From positions 23,875 to 35,807 of the forward strand of contig DDEO01000044.1 in the NCBI GenBank assembly GCA_002336725.1: 11,933 bases of DNA. Reading direction: 5' to 3'. A program made the position numbers and the translations under genes. The notes beneath the pieces were generated by a model. The model was not told where the DNA came from, searched no databases, and saw only the letters and a list, made by a program, of their open reading frames with translations. This DNA is from Bacteroidetes bacterium UBA1952. GTDB lineage: Bacteria > Bacteroidota > Bacteroidia > Chitinophagales > Chitinophagaceae. This document shows positions 1-6,520 of the stretch, piece by piece. How positions within the stretch are numbered: position 1 is the stretch's first letter; each line of letters opens with the position of its first letter.

Positions 1-216
1 AACTAATTTCAGGGAGCTACTTATAATTCCACGATTTAGCAGGGCAGCAGCTTGTGGACTTCTCTTCTTTCTACCTTTTTTGCGAAAAAAAGGGAGCCAA
101 AAAGCCAGTTGCCCGTTAGTGTCCCGGCGGGCGACGCAACACCAATGGAACGGGATCTATTCTGCTCTCCAAGCTCCAATTCCCTGACCTCATAGCTTAT
201 CAAACAACGCTTTAAC
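1..216. other. intergenic stretch without a recognisable gene
   Basis: No convincing coding region is seen downstream of folB. The one structural element is an A/T-rich inverted repeat at 74-81 and 86-93: CCTTTTTT pairs with AAAAAAGG across a GCGA loop. It lies about 125 bp beyond the folB stop and could act as a weak bidirectional terminator. The stem has only two G-C pairs, so this is uncertain. The left end of the window cuts off whatever lies further out. Confidence 0.4.
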
Positions 217-570
217 TCAAACAGATTCTTCGCAGGACGCGATTTTCCGCTCCAGCCGCACCTGCGAATAGCGCACCGGTGCGCCGAAGGGCAGGGTGTA
301 TTTCCGGATGACGACCGCGCCTTTCAGCGCCCTGGGGTAGCGTGTCGCCAGCGTGTCGAGCATATAGCGGCAGCAATCTTCCAGCGTATCGTAGCCCTGT
401 TGGAAAGCAGCGGCGGCCACTTCCTGAAAATCGCCGTAGTTCATAAACGGCGCGTCTTCCGGGGCCGAGAGGTCAATGTCCACCTCAAAGCGGTTGGGAA
501 TTATTTTTTCTTCCGGAAAAACGCCGGTCAGCGCGTCGATGAGAATACCGTGCAGGGAAATGGTGAACAT
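217..570 (-). CDS. folB: dihydroneopterin aldolase (FolB family)
   Basis: The product (117 aa) should be the cytoplasmic folate-pathway aldolase that splits 7,8-dihydroneopterin into 6-hydroxymethyl-7,8-dihydropterin and glycolaldehyde. The length matches the family (about 120 aa). Family landmarks visible: the segment GVFPEEKIIPNRFEVDIDL (residues 16-34), corresponding to the acidic substrate-binding loop and first long strand; MNYGDF (43-48), matching the usual VNYg motif; TLED (62-65), with the conserved pterin-binding Glu at 64; and VIRKYTLPFGAP (87-98), with the conserved Lys at 90. The usual YAYHG start of the motif is replaced by IDALTG. The frame stays open upstream to 828, but that extension runs through a palindromic repeat and has no family similarity, so the ATG at 570 is chosen. 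The gene stands alone. No clear promoter box is seen, and a short hairpin (617-622/628-633) lies upstream. Confidence 0.75.
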   Translation of the reverse strand: MFTISLHGILIDALTGVFPEEKIIPNRFEVDIDLSAPEDAPFMNYGDFQEVAAAAFQQGYDTLEDCCRYMLDTLATRYPRALKGAVVIRKYTLPFGAPVRYSQVRLERKIASCEESV

Positions 571-684
571 AGCTGCGTAAAATTCCGGAAATTTTTTCGT
601 TGCGGCGAAGGGCCGGGCCTGCGATATGCAGGCGGCAGCCCACCGAAGTAATTGGATACAGTTCGTTTGGACAATCACCCTACA

Positions 685-830
685 AAATGCGGGTCCTTGC
701 GAGGCGGCCATCTCGTACGTTGTGCCGATGGGCCGCTGAAGCAACCTGCACAAAACGCTGTGGACCGTGCAGGTTGCTTCGGGGCCGAATCCTTTTCCGT
801 AGAGGCGGCCCCTCGCAATGACCCGCATTT
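685..830. repeat. palindromic dispersed repeat, copy A
   Basis: A 146-bp element whose ends are 20-bp inverted repeats (685-704 against 811-830) with one mismatch. Inside is a perfect 14-bp stem (738-751 and 767-780; arm GAAGCAACCTGCAC) around a 15-nt loop. Its right 90 bp (735-824) match copy B (1318-1407) at 86 of 90 positions without gaps; the left part is more diverged with one indel. The ends carry the TCATTGCGAGG / CCTCGCAATGA signature, a type of dispersed palindrome found in many bacterial genomes. It contains no gene; small open frames across it are by-products of the palindrome. It lies between folB and the GIY-YIG gene. Confidence 0.85.
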
Positions 831-939
831 CGTAGAGAAAACTTTATGGAAAAATCGATCTAATCCTGAAAATCTGCCTATTGCCTGAGGAAATTATCTG
901 ACGAAGCCAAACAAGTTTTATTTTTAATGAAAAATTCAG

Positions 940-1248
940 ATGTCTTACACCAGGAAACCGGGTTGCGTCTATATGATGACGACCGCATCTAATACTGCAC
1001 TCTACACAGGGGTAACATCCAATCTAAGGGCGCGCGTATGGCAGCATCAACATCCATCCGGACAGCAGGCCTTCACTGCTCGTTATCATTGCACCAAATT
1101 GGTTTATTATCGTTGGTTTGAAGATATTGTAGAAGCCATTGCGGAAGAGAAGCGCATCAAGGGCGGGAGCCGACCGGCTAAAGAAGCGCTGGTGGCAAGC
1201 CAAAATCCACTCTGGCTTGACCGTACGCACGAAACGGAAGATATGTAA
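940..1248 (+). CDS. small single-domain GIY-YIG nuclease
   Basis: A 102-aa protein consisting of one GIY-YIG nuclease domain (the short UvrC-N-like/YhbQ-type family). The two signature tyrosines are in CVY (Y11) and YTG (Y22). The catalytic helix reads NLRARVWQH, with the likely essential Arg at 32 and His at 36. The metal-binding Glu is E70 in AIAEEKRIKGG, and the conserved NPLW is at 89-92. All expected active-site residues are present, so the enzyme is probably an active, metal-dependent DNA nuclease. The substrate cannot be told from sequence. The start at 940 puts the first signature Tyr at residue 11, as usual for the family. Another ATG at 927 is out of frame. The gene sits between repeat copies A and B, ending about 25 bp before B, and has no functional link to folB or the outer membrane gene. 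Small GIY-YIG genes of this type are common, often multicopy, in Bacteroidota. Confidence 0.85.
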   Translation: MSYTRKPGCVYMMTTASNTALYTGVTSNLRARVWQHQHPSGQQAFTARYHCTKLVYYRWFEDIVEAIAEEKRIKGGSRPAKEALVASQNPLWLDRTHETEDM

Positions 1249-1273
1249 ATCCCCACAACACCATACAACAATC

Positions 1274-1413
1274 CGGATCATTGCGAGGCGGCCCCGCGTA
1301 CGCTTTGCTGGTGGGTCGCTGAAGCAACCTGAACAAAACGCTGTGGACCGTGCAGGTTGCTTCGGGGCCGAATCCTCTTTCGTAGAGGCGGCCCCTCCCA
1401 ATGACCCACCTTT
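1274..1413. repeat. palindromic dispersed repeat, copy B
   Basis: Second copy of the element at 685-830. The outer arms TCATTGCGAGG (1278-1288) and CCTCCCAATGA (1394-1404) pair with one mismatch. The inner stem 1321-1334 / 1350-1363 pairs with one mismatch around a 15-nt loop. The right 90 bp are 86/90 identical to copy A and in the same orientation. It begins about 25 bp after the GIY-YIG stop and ends about 115 bp before the promoter box of the outer membrane protein gene. The open frame that runs through it into the downstream gene is accidental. Confidence 0.85.
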
Positions 1414-1529
1414 TTACACCCTAAACTCATTACGCAAGCCCGTTTATCCTTCGCCATTCCGGAAACATCTGCGGGAAAATAGCAGGCGCCGACAGCGAAA
1501 TAAAACGGCAGCCTGCCCCGTTACTGTCA

Positions 1530-1537
1530 TAAATTTG
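1530..1537 (+). promoter_or_regulatory. candidate Bacteroidota -7 promoter box (TAAATTTG)
   Basis: TAAATTTG is an exact match to the Bacteroidota -7 consensus TAnnTTTG. It lies 18 bp before the ATG at 1556, which would give a short leader of roughly 12 nt. No TTG-type -33 element is seen at the usual 17-23 bp upstream, so the call rests on the -7 box and its position. If real, it excludes any translation start upstream of 1556. Confidence 0.45.
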
Positions 1538-1555
1538 TCAGCCTGTATCTTCCCT

Positions 1556-4339
1556 ATGCGCCCGGTATGCCTTCTCGCACTGCTGCTTTTTCTGTTTCCC
1601 GCGCTGTTGTCGGCTCAGACGACGGTTACCGTTTCCGGAAAAATCAGCGATACCGCCCTACACAGCCCGCTGCAAAACGCCTCCATCGTGCTGCTCCACG
1701 CCCGCGACTCGGTGCTTGCCGGTTTTGGCCGCGCCAACGCCGAAGGCGATTTTAAGATAATGGCCGACAGCGCAGGAAAATACATCCTGCTCGTCAGCTA
1801 CCCCGGCTACGCGACCTATTCCGACGAAATTTCGCTTCGCCAGCCGCAAACGGCGCTCGGAACCCTGCCGCTCTCCTCGCGCGAACACCTCATTCAGGAA
1901 GTCGTCATTAAACGCCGGATGGCCGCTATCAAGGTGGTGGGCGACACGACCGAATACGCCGCTGATTCGTTTAAGGTAGCCGAAGGCGCTTCGGTGGAAG
2001 ACCTGCTGAAAAAACTACCGGGCATTCAGGTGGATAAATCCGGAAAAATTACCGCGCAGGGCGAAACAGTGAAAAAAGTGCTTGTGGACGGCGAAGAGTT
2101 TTTCTCCGACGACCCGGCGGTCGTAACCAAAAATATGCAGAGCAAGGCGGTTTCTTCGGTGCAGGTCTATGACAAAAAATCGGAAACAGCCACTTTTACC
2201 GGCATCGACGACGGCATCCGCGAAAAAATCATCAACCTGAAACTGAAAGATTCGATGAAACGCGGCACTTTCGGCAAGGTGGAAGCCGGCGGCGGAACGG
2301 ATAAATACTACCAGAACCAGGGCATGATAAATGCCTTTAAAGGCAAGCGCAAAATATCGGCCTATGGCATCCTGAGTAGCACGGCGCAAACCGGTCTTAA
2401 CTATAACGACGAAAGCAAATACGGCGGCACCGACAATTCTTTTTCTTTTGATGAAGAAACCGGCCAGTGGAGCGGCGATTGGGAAAGCCGCAGCGGCGGC
2501 TACAACGGGCGCGGACGGCCCAAAGTGATTTCCGGCGGCGGCCATTATTCTAATAAATGGAACGACGGCAAACAGCAACTCACCGCCAACTACAAGGCGC
2601 AGCAATTAGACGTGGACGGCGACGGACGGCAGTTTACGCAATTCCTGCTGCCCGATTCTACCTACTACTCCAAAGAAAACTGGAGCCAGTTTAGCCGCAA
2701 TATCCGACAGACCGGCGGCGGGAAATTTACCTTTCAAAAAGACTCGCTGACAACGATACTTTTAACCGCTTCCGGCAACCATATTTCCGGAAAACTGAAT
2801 GAAGCGCACCATGTGGTTACCGACGGCGGCGACGGCGTGGCCGTGAACCAGAACGACCGCACCACAGATGACGACAACACCCGGAAGGTCTGGAAAGCCA
2901 ACCTTTCGTGGCAACAGAAATTCCGGAAAAAAGGCCGCAGTCTGATGGTGGATGCCAACACCAACATCAACAGCCTGAACGCCGAAACGATGTTCCGGTC
3001 TTTCAATACCTATTTCACCAAAGGCTTTTCAGACAGCACCATTCAGCACAAAACGCGCAATGACGCTGTGCAAAGTTTTGGCGGAAATGCCAGCTACACC
3101 GAGCCGCTTTCCAAAAAGTTTTTTCTGGCGCTCAATTACGGCATGGGGCTTACCAATTCCCGCTCGGCGCGTTTTTCGTATAATCAAATGCCCGGTGCGG
3201 GTGATTTCAGCGCCACGCCCGACTCGCTCTACAGCTCCGATTATGCCTATCGGGTGCTGACGCAAAAAGGCGGCGCGACGGTGCGCTATGTAACGTCTAA
3301 GCTCAATATTGGCCTCGGCGGGCGCGTGTTTCATACGGATTTCCGGCAGGAAGATTATTTCCGGAATCAAAGCCCTTTCAACCGCAATTATCTCAACTGG
3401 GCGCCGCAGGCCAATGTGGTTTGGAACCGCAGCCGGATGGAAAGCGTGCGGTTTAATTACAACGGCACCACGCGGCAGCCTTCTATTGAGCAACTCCAGC
3501 CGTTCCGCCAGAATACCGACCCGCTGAACGTGGCCATCGGCAACCCGAACCTGAAACAGGAATTTGCCCACAATATCAACCTCGGCTACAACAACTACAA
3601 GGCGCTTTCCGGAACTTATACCTACGCCAATGTCGGGTTTTCGGTGGTGCAGGATGCCATCAACCAGGCGCAGAATATCGACGAGCTGGGCCGCCGGACA
3701 TATCAGTACATTAATTCCGGAAATAACCAGAGCCTGTGGAGCTATGCAGGTACCGGCACGAAGTTTAAAAAGCTGGATCTGGATGCAAATCTAAATGGAA
3801 ATATATCCTATAATACCTATCACGGTTTTGTGAACGGCGTGGACAATAAGACCACGACCACGCAATACGGACTGAGTTTCCGGCTGAGCAAGGATTGGGA
3901 TAAAGACGACAAGATGACCCACGAAATATCCCTGAATGTGGGTGGCGATTATCGCCAAAATAAAAGCACTCTGACACGTCAAACGCCCAATTACTGGACC
4001 GCCGATATTTCGCTTTCAACGGATAACCTGCTGTTCTGGAAAATACGGCTCACCAATTCGGTGAGCGCCAGCCTGCGGCAGCGCCTTTCCGAAGCCGACC
4101 GCAACTACAACACCGTCGTCTGGAACGCGGCGCTTTCCCGGAAAATCCTCAAGCGCGATGTGGGCGAAATTCGCCTTTCGGCCTTCGATATCCTTGACCA
4201 GAACCTCGGTTTCAACCGCAACGTTACCAACACCATTATTTCGGAAGAAGCCTACACCACCATTCGCCGCTACGGAATGCTGAGTTTTATCTGGAATTTC
4301 AACAGCACGCCGGGCGCGGGTAACAATGATGACGAGTAG
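1556..4339 (+). CDS. outer membrane beta-barrel protein with carboxypeptidase-like and plug-like domains
   Basis: A 927-aa envelope protein of the TonB-receptor-like family widespread in Bacteroidota. Order of parts: signal peptide 1-20 ending LLSA before Gln21; carboxypeptidase-regulatory-like beta-sandwich, about 24-100 (TVSGKISD at 24-31, then the YPGY turn at 82-85); plug-like region, about 110-235, with the family hallmark stretch VEDLLKKLPGIQVDKSGKI (147-165), VKKVLVDGEEFFSDDP (172-187) and FTGIDDG (214-220); then an outer membrane beta-barrel of about 690 residues rich in alternating aromatic and polar strands. No obvious TonB box is seen. Family members are presumed to move or bind ligands at the outer membrane; the substrate is unknown. 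The ATG at 1556 is chosen because it gives a proper signal peptide and follows a promoter-like box; the frame is open further up only through repeat B. The GLPGLI gene follows 147 bp downstream on the same strand, a frequent pairing. Confidence 0.88.
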   Translation: MRPVCLLALLLFLFPALLSAQTTVTVSGKISDTALHSPLQNASIVLLHARDSVLAGFGRANAEGDFKIMADSAGKYILLVSYPGYATYSDEISLRQPQTALGTLPLSSREHLIQEVVIKRRMAAIKVVGDTTEYAADSFKVAEGASVEDLLKKLPGIQVDKSGKITAQGETVKKVLVDGEEFFSDDPAVVTKNMQSKAVSSVQVYDKKSETATFTGIDDGIREKIINLKLKDSMKRGTFGKVEAGGGTDKYYQNQGMINAFKGKRKISAYGILSSTAQTGLNYNDESKYGGTDNSFSFDEETGQWSGDWESRSGGYNGRGRPKVISGGGHYSNKWNDGKQQLTANYKAQQLDVDGDGRQFTQFLLPDSTYYSKENWSQFSRNIRQTGGGKFTFQKDSLTTILLTASGNHISGKLNEAHHVVTDGGDGVAVNQNDRTTDDDNTRKVWKANLSWQQKFRKKGRSLMVDANTNINSLNAETMFRSFNTYFTKGFSDSTIQHKTRNDAVQSFGGNASYTEPLSKKFFLALNYGMGLTNSRSARFSYNQMPGAGDFSATPDSLYSSDYAYRVLTQKGGATVRYVTSKLNIGLGGRVFHTDFRQEDYFRNQSPFNRNYLNWAPQANVVWNRSRMESVRFNYNGTTRQPSIEQLQPFRQNTDPLNVAIGNPNLKQEFAHNINLGYNNYKALSGTYTYANVGFSVVQDAINQAQNIDELGRRTYQYINSGNNQSLWSYAGTGTKFKKLDLDANLNGNISYNTYHGFVNGVDNKTTTTQYGLSFRLSKDWDKDDKMTHEISLNVGGDYRQNKSTLTRQTPNYWTADISLSTDNLLFWKIRLTNSVSASLRQRLSEADRNYNTVVWNAALSRKILKRDVGEIRLSAFDILDQNLGFNRNVTNTIISEEAYTTIRRYGMLSFIWNFNSTPGAGNNDDE

Positions 4340-4416
4340 GGGCGAACCTATGTGTTCGCCCACTATGTGTTCTATGTGTTCGCCCACTATGCGTTCTCCC
4401 TCTATGCGTTCCCCCT
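4340..4416. repeat. hairpin plus 15-bp tandem repeat after the barrel gene
   Basis: Directly after the TAG stop, GGGCGAAC (4340-4347) pairs perfectly with GTTCGCCC (4354-4361) over a 6-nt loop. From 4348 to 4416 runs a 15-bp tandem repeat, CTATGTGTTCGCCCA and variants: full units at 4348, 4372, 4387 and 4402, plus a 9-bp partial unit at 4363. The hairpin could slow or end transcription but has no T-run, so it is not called a terminator. It separates the barrel gene from the GLPGLI gene without an evident promoter for the latter. Confidence 0.75.
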
Positions 4417-4486
4417 CAGAGACGAAAGACAAACAAAGAAGGTGTAAGAGAGAATGGCCTTCTTATAAACGATCTCAACTTTTTCT

Positions 4487-5212
4487 ATGAAATATATCTT
4501 TTTGCTTTTGCTTCTTCCCGCTACGCTAACCGCGCGGGCCCAGCACTATTTCTCCGGAAAAATAACCTTTGAGCGCAAGACCAATGTGCATCAGGTTTAT
4601 GAAGGGCAGGAGTGGTTTGAAGATGCCAAAAAGGACATCCCTAAAATCATGACCAGCGGCTTCACGCTTACGTTTGACGCGGCCAGAAGCCTGTATCAAC
4701 CCGTGCCTCCCGCCGACGAGGAGAAGCAGAAATGGTACACGCCGCCGGGAATGGACAACCGCGTGGTGCAGGATTATATTTCCGGAAAAATAGCCGCCCA
4801 GAAACAGGTTTTTGAGCAGGCATTTCGCATTGAAGATTCCCTGCCGCACTACACCTGGAAAATCGGCAGCGAGGTGCGCACGATTGCCGGCTTTAATTGT
4901 CGCAAAGCCGTTACGCGCATCTGCGATTCGGTGTATGTGGTAGCGTTTTATGCCGAAGAAATTCCGGTCAGCGGCGGCCCGGAGCAATTCGGCGGGCTGC
5001 CCGGCATGATTCTGCAACTCGTGGTGCCGCGTCTGGGAACGACCTGGCAGGCAACGAGCTTTCAGGAACTAAAACCGGATGAAAATACCCTGAAACTACC
5101 GCCTTCAAAAGCAAAAACAACGAACCGCGCCAACCTGGCCATAACGCTCAAAAGCAGCCTCAAAGACTGGGGTAAATGGGGCGAGCGGGCTATTTGGTGG
5201 AGTGTGTTGTAG
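4487..5212 (+). CDS. GLPGLI-family secreted protein
   Basis: A 241-aa protein with a cleavable signal peptide (MKYIFLLLLLPATLTARA, cut before Gln19). The family-naming motif appears as GLPGMIL at 170-176. The upstream half has the typical GKITFER strand near the mature N-terminus (24-30) and the TIAGFNCRKA segment (132-141) that in the family precedes the central motif. Cys138 and Cys146 could form a disulphide outside the cytoplasm. The GLPGLI family is known almost only from Bacteroidota and often lies beside outer membrane barrel proteins with carboxypeptidase-like domains, as here; its molecular role is not established. Inference: a periplasmic or surface partner of the preceding barrel, possibly co-transcribed with it. 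A weak 7-bp stem (4436-4442/4458-4464) lies between the two genes. ATG at 4487 is the only start that keeps the signal peptide. Confidence 0.85.
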   Translation: MKYIFLLLLLPATLTARAQHYFSGKITFERKTNVHQVYEGQEWFEDAKKDIPKIMTSGFTLTFDAARSLYQPVPPADEEKQKWYTPPGMDNRVVQDYISGKIAAQKQVFEQAFRIEDSLPHYTWKIGSEVRTIAGFNCRKAVTRICDSVYVVAFYAEEIPVSGGPEQFGGLPGMILQLVVPRLGTTWQATSFQELKPDENTLKLPPSKAKTTNRANLAITLKSSLKDWGKWGERAIWWSVL

Positions 5213-5222
5213 GGATGAAGCC

Positions 5223-5324
5223 GTTGGACGCTTCGCTGTTGGACGCCGTTGGACGCTAAAGCTGTTGGACAGTCGCCTTTGGCAGCGTTGGAGCCTACGG
5301 CTTGGATGCCCTTCGGGCGTTGGA
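5223..5324. repeat. degenerate GTTGGAC repeat cluster
   Basis: Four exact GTTGGAC words (5223, 5238, 5248, 5264) and two GTTGGA words (5287, 5319) sit in a stretch starting 10 bp after the GLPGLI stop. They are often joined by GCTTCGCT- or GCC-type linkers, and spacing is irregular (10-32 bp). It looks like a decayed tandem repeat. Together with the palindrome at 5375-5398 it fills most of the 317-bp convergent gap; no gene is supported in that gap. Confidence 0.5.
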
Positions 5325-5374
5325 AATGTGGGTGAAAGGCAGGGGTGCCGTGTTGTATCGGCAAGGCGGCCTGT

Positions 5375-5398
5375 AGAGACAAGACATGTCTTGTCTCT
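5375..5398. repeat. perfect 24-bp palindrome
   Basis: The half-site AGAGACAAGACA is followed with no spacer by its exact reverse complement. With one T/G mismatch the symmetry extends to 28 bp (5373-5400). Its place between convergent genes and lack of a loop fit a dispersed intergenic palindrome. Similar GTAGAGACA...-type palindromes are known from other bacterial genomes. A regulator site is possible but less likely, because no start codon is near. Confidence 0.7.
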
Positions 5399-5498
5399 GC
5401 TATTGCCTCTGCTAAAAGATGGGAACAGTCATGCGAGAGCGCCTGATTTTCCGGAAAATTGTATGTGCCTTGAAGGCCCCTTAAAACGTTTCTGAATG

Positions 5499-5536
5499 GC
5501 ATTAAAAAAAGCGCCCGAAGGCGCTTTTTTTAATGC
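5499..5536 (-). terminator. strong intrinsic terminator of the FKBP operon
   Basis: A perfect 17-bp stem (5499-5515 with 5520-5536) and a 4-nt loop. On the minus-strand RNA it reads GCGCC-UUCG-GGCGC followed by seven U, i.e. a G/C stem with the exceptionally stable cUUCGg tetraloop and a U-tract. The A-tract on the other side makes it potentially bidirectional, so it may also stop plus-strand transcription from the GLPGLI gene. It overlaps the FKBP stop codon (5530-5532), leaving no 3' untranslated spacer. Confidence 0.9.
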
Positions 5537-6489
5537 TGGTGTCCGTCGTGCTCGCTGTGTCCCTGCGGCATCTGCGGCGCTGCACTGGCGGCGGCTGCAT
5601 CCACCACTTCCACGTCAAAAATCAAGACGGAGTTGGCCGGAATTTGCGGGCCGGGAGAGCGTTCGCCATAAGCAAGGCTTGAAGGGATATAGAGAACGCC
5701 TTTACCGCCTTTTTTGAAGAGGGCAATGCCTTCATCCCAGCCGCGGATTACCTGACCCACGCCGAGGCCGAAAACAAAGGGCTGTACATGGCCAAACTGC
5801 GGATCCACATTCGAGTCAAACGGCGTGCCGTTCAGCAGCTTGCCGGTATAGTTCATCGTGATTTGCTGACCCGGTTGCAGCGATTCGCCCGCGCCCGGCT
5901 TGTCGATTTTGTAATAAATACCGGAAGCCGTTTTCTGCGCCTTGATGTTGTTCTTGGTCAGATATTCCTGAATCAGCTTGTCGTCGATACCGTTTTGCTT
6001 CGCCGATTTCTCGGCCGTTTCTTTCTGCATTTCGGCAGCCGTGCGCAGCTTCACCACTTTGATATAGTAGTCCACCGTCTGTCCTTTGTCTTTTTCAGCG
6101 CCGGGCAGCATCGGGAAGCCCACCTTGAGCATACTGTCGAGGGGCGCTTTGATGATAATGGAATCGCCTTCGCTCAGCAGGGTAAAGGCTTCCGAAATAT
6201 CGCCGCCGAAAGCCGGTTTCTGCACCATCACCGGAACGGGCGTGTTGTTGTTCATCTTCCGGGTGTCGAAGAGCACGGTGTCGGTCTTGCGGCTGCCCTT
6301 GAAAGAATTGACGAGATTCACCTCCATATAATCGCCCTGTTGTGCGGTGCGGCCCGGCACATCTTTCACGATTTTATATTGCAGGGAAGAAGGCAGTTTC
6401 TTGAATCCGCCGTTTTTGGCTTGCGCATTGCAGGCCGTTTGGCTCAGGGCGATAACCGCGCCGGTGAGCAGGAGAAGTGTTTTATTCAT
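5530..6489 (-). CDS. secreted FKBP-type peptidyl-prolyl cis-trans isomerase with His-rich tail
   Basis: A 319-aa envelope protein. An N-terminal export signal (1-24) contains Cys20 (SQTAC), which could be a relaxed lipobox, though AQA-K at 22-25 would also suit ordinary signal peptidase; lipoprotein status is therefore open. Residues about 35-150 resemble a degenerate FKBP-like domain. A charged linker (about 152-185) leads to a complete C-terminal FKBP domain (about 188-297). This domain keeps the residues that line the proline pocket in FKBP12: Y214 (MNYTG), F224-D225, V247-I248 and W251 (GQVIRGWDEG), Y274 (LAYGE) and F291. Role: cis-trans isomerisation of prolyl bonds, probably folding exported proteins. 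The tail GHSEHDGHQH (310-319) has four His and may bind metal. It follows the NrnA-like gene by 31 bp, so the two likely form an operon ended by the terminator overlapping its stop. Confidence 0.9.
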   Translation of the reverse strand: MNKTLLLLTGAVIALSQTACNAQAKNGGFKKLPSSLQYKIVKDVPGRTAQQGDYMEVNLVNSFKGSRKTDTVLFDTRKMNNNTPVPVMVQKPAFGGDISEAFTLLSEGDSIIIKAPLDSMLKVGFPMLPGAEKDKGQTVDYYIKVVKLRTAAEMQKETAEKSAKQNGIDDKLIQEYLTKNNIKAQKTASGIYYKIDKPGAGESLQPGQQITMNYTGKLLNGTPFDSNVDPQFGHVQPFVFGLGVGQVIRGWDEGIALFKKGGKGVLYIPSSLAYGERSPGPQIPANSVLIFDVEVVDAAAASAAPQMPQGHSEHDGHQH

Positions 6490-6520
6490 CTGGGGTGTAA
6501 AGAAACGAAACCGGATAGAT

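Noticed and set aside
1..25. Similarity of AATTTCAGGGAGCTACTT (5-22) to AATTTCATGGAGCTACTT (7966-7983) at the VWA gene end, hinting at a duplicated gene end
   Set aside because: The match is one 18-bp word with one difference; the flanks do not match and no related coding frame is seen at the left edge. Too little to claim.
571..828. An 86-residue N-terminal extension of FolB
   Set aside because: It is read through palindromic repeat A, has no family similarity, and would make the protein far longer than normal dihydroneopterin aldolases.
1139..1555. A 139-residue N-terminal extension of the outer membrane protein
   Set aside because: It overlaps the GIY-YIG gene in another frame and runs through repeat B. 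The signal peptide starts at 1556, just after a promoter-like box.
4436..4464. A terminator between the barrel and GLPGLI genes
   Set aside because: The 7-bp stem has a 15-nt loop and is not followed by a T-run.
5202..5495. A 97-codon plus-strand frame after the GLPGLI gene
   Set aside because: It is made of the GTTGGAC repeats and the 24-bp palindrome, overlaps the GLPGLI end and has no recognisable domain.
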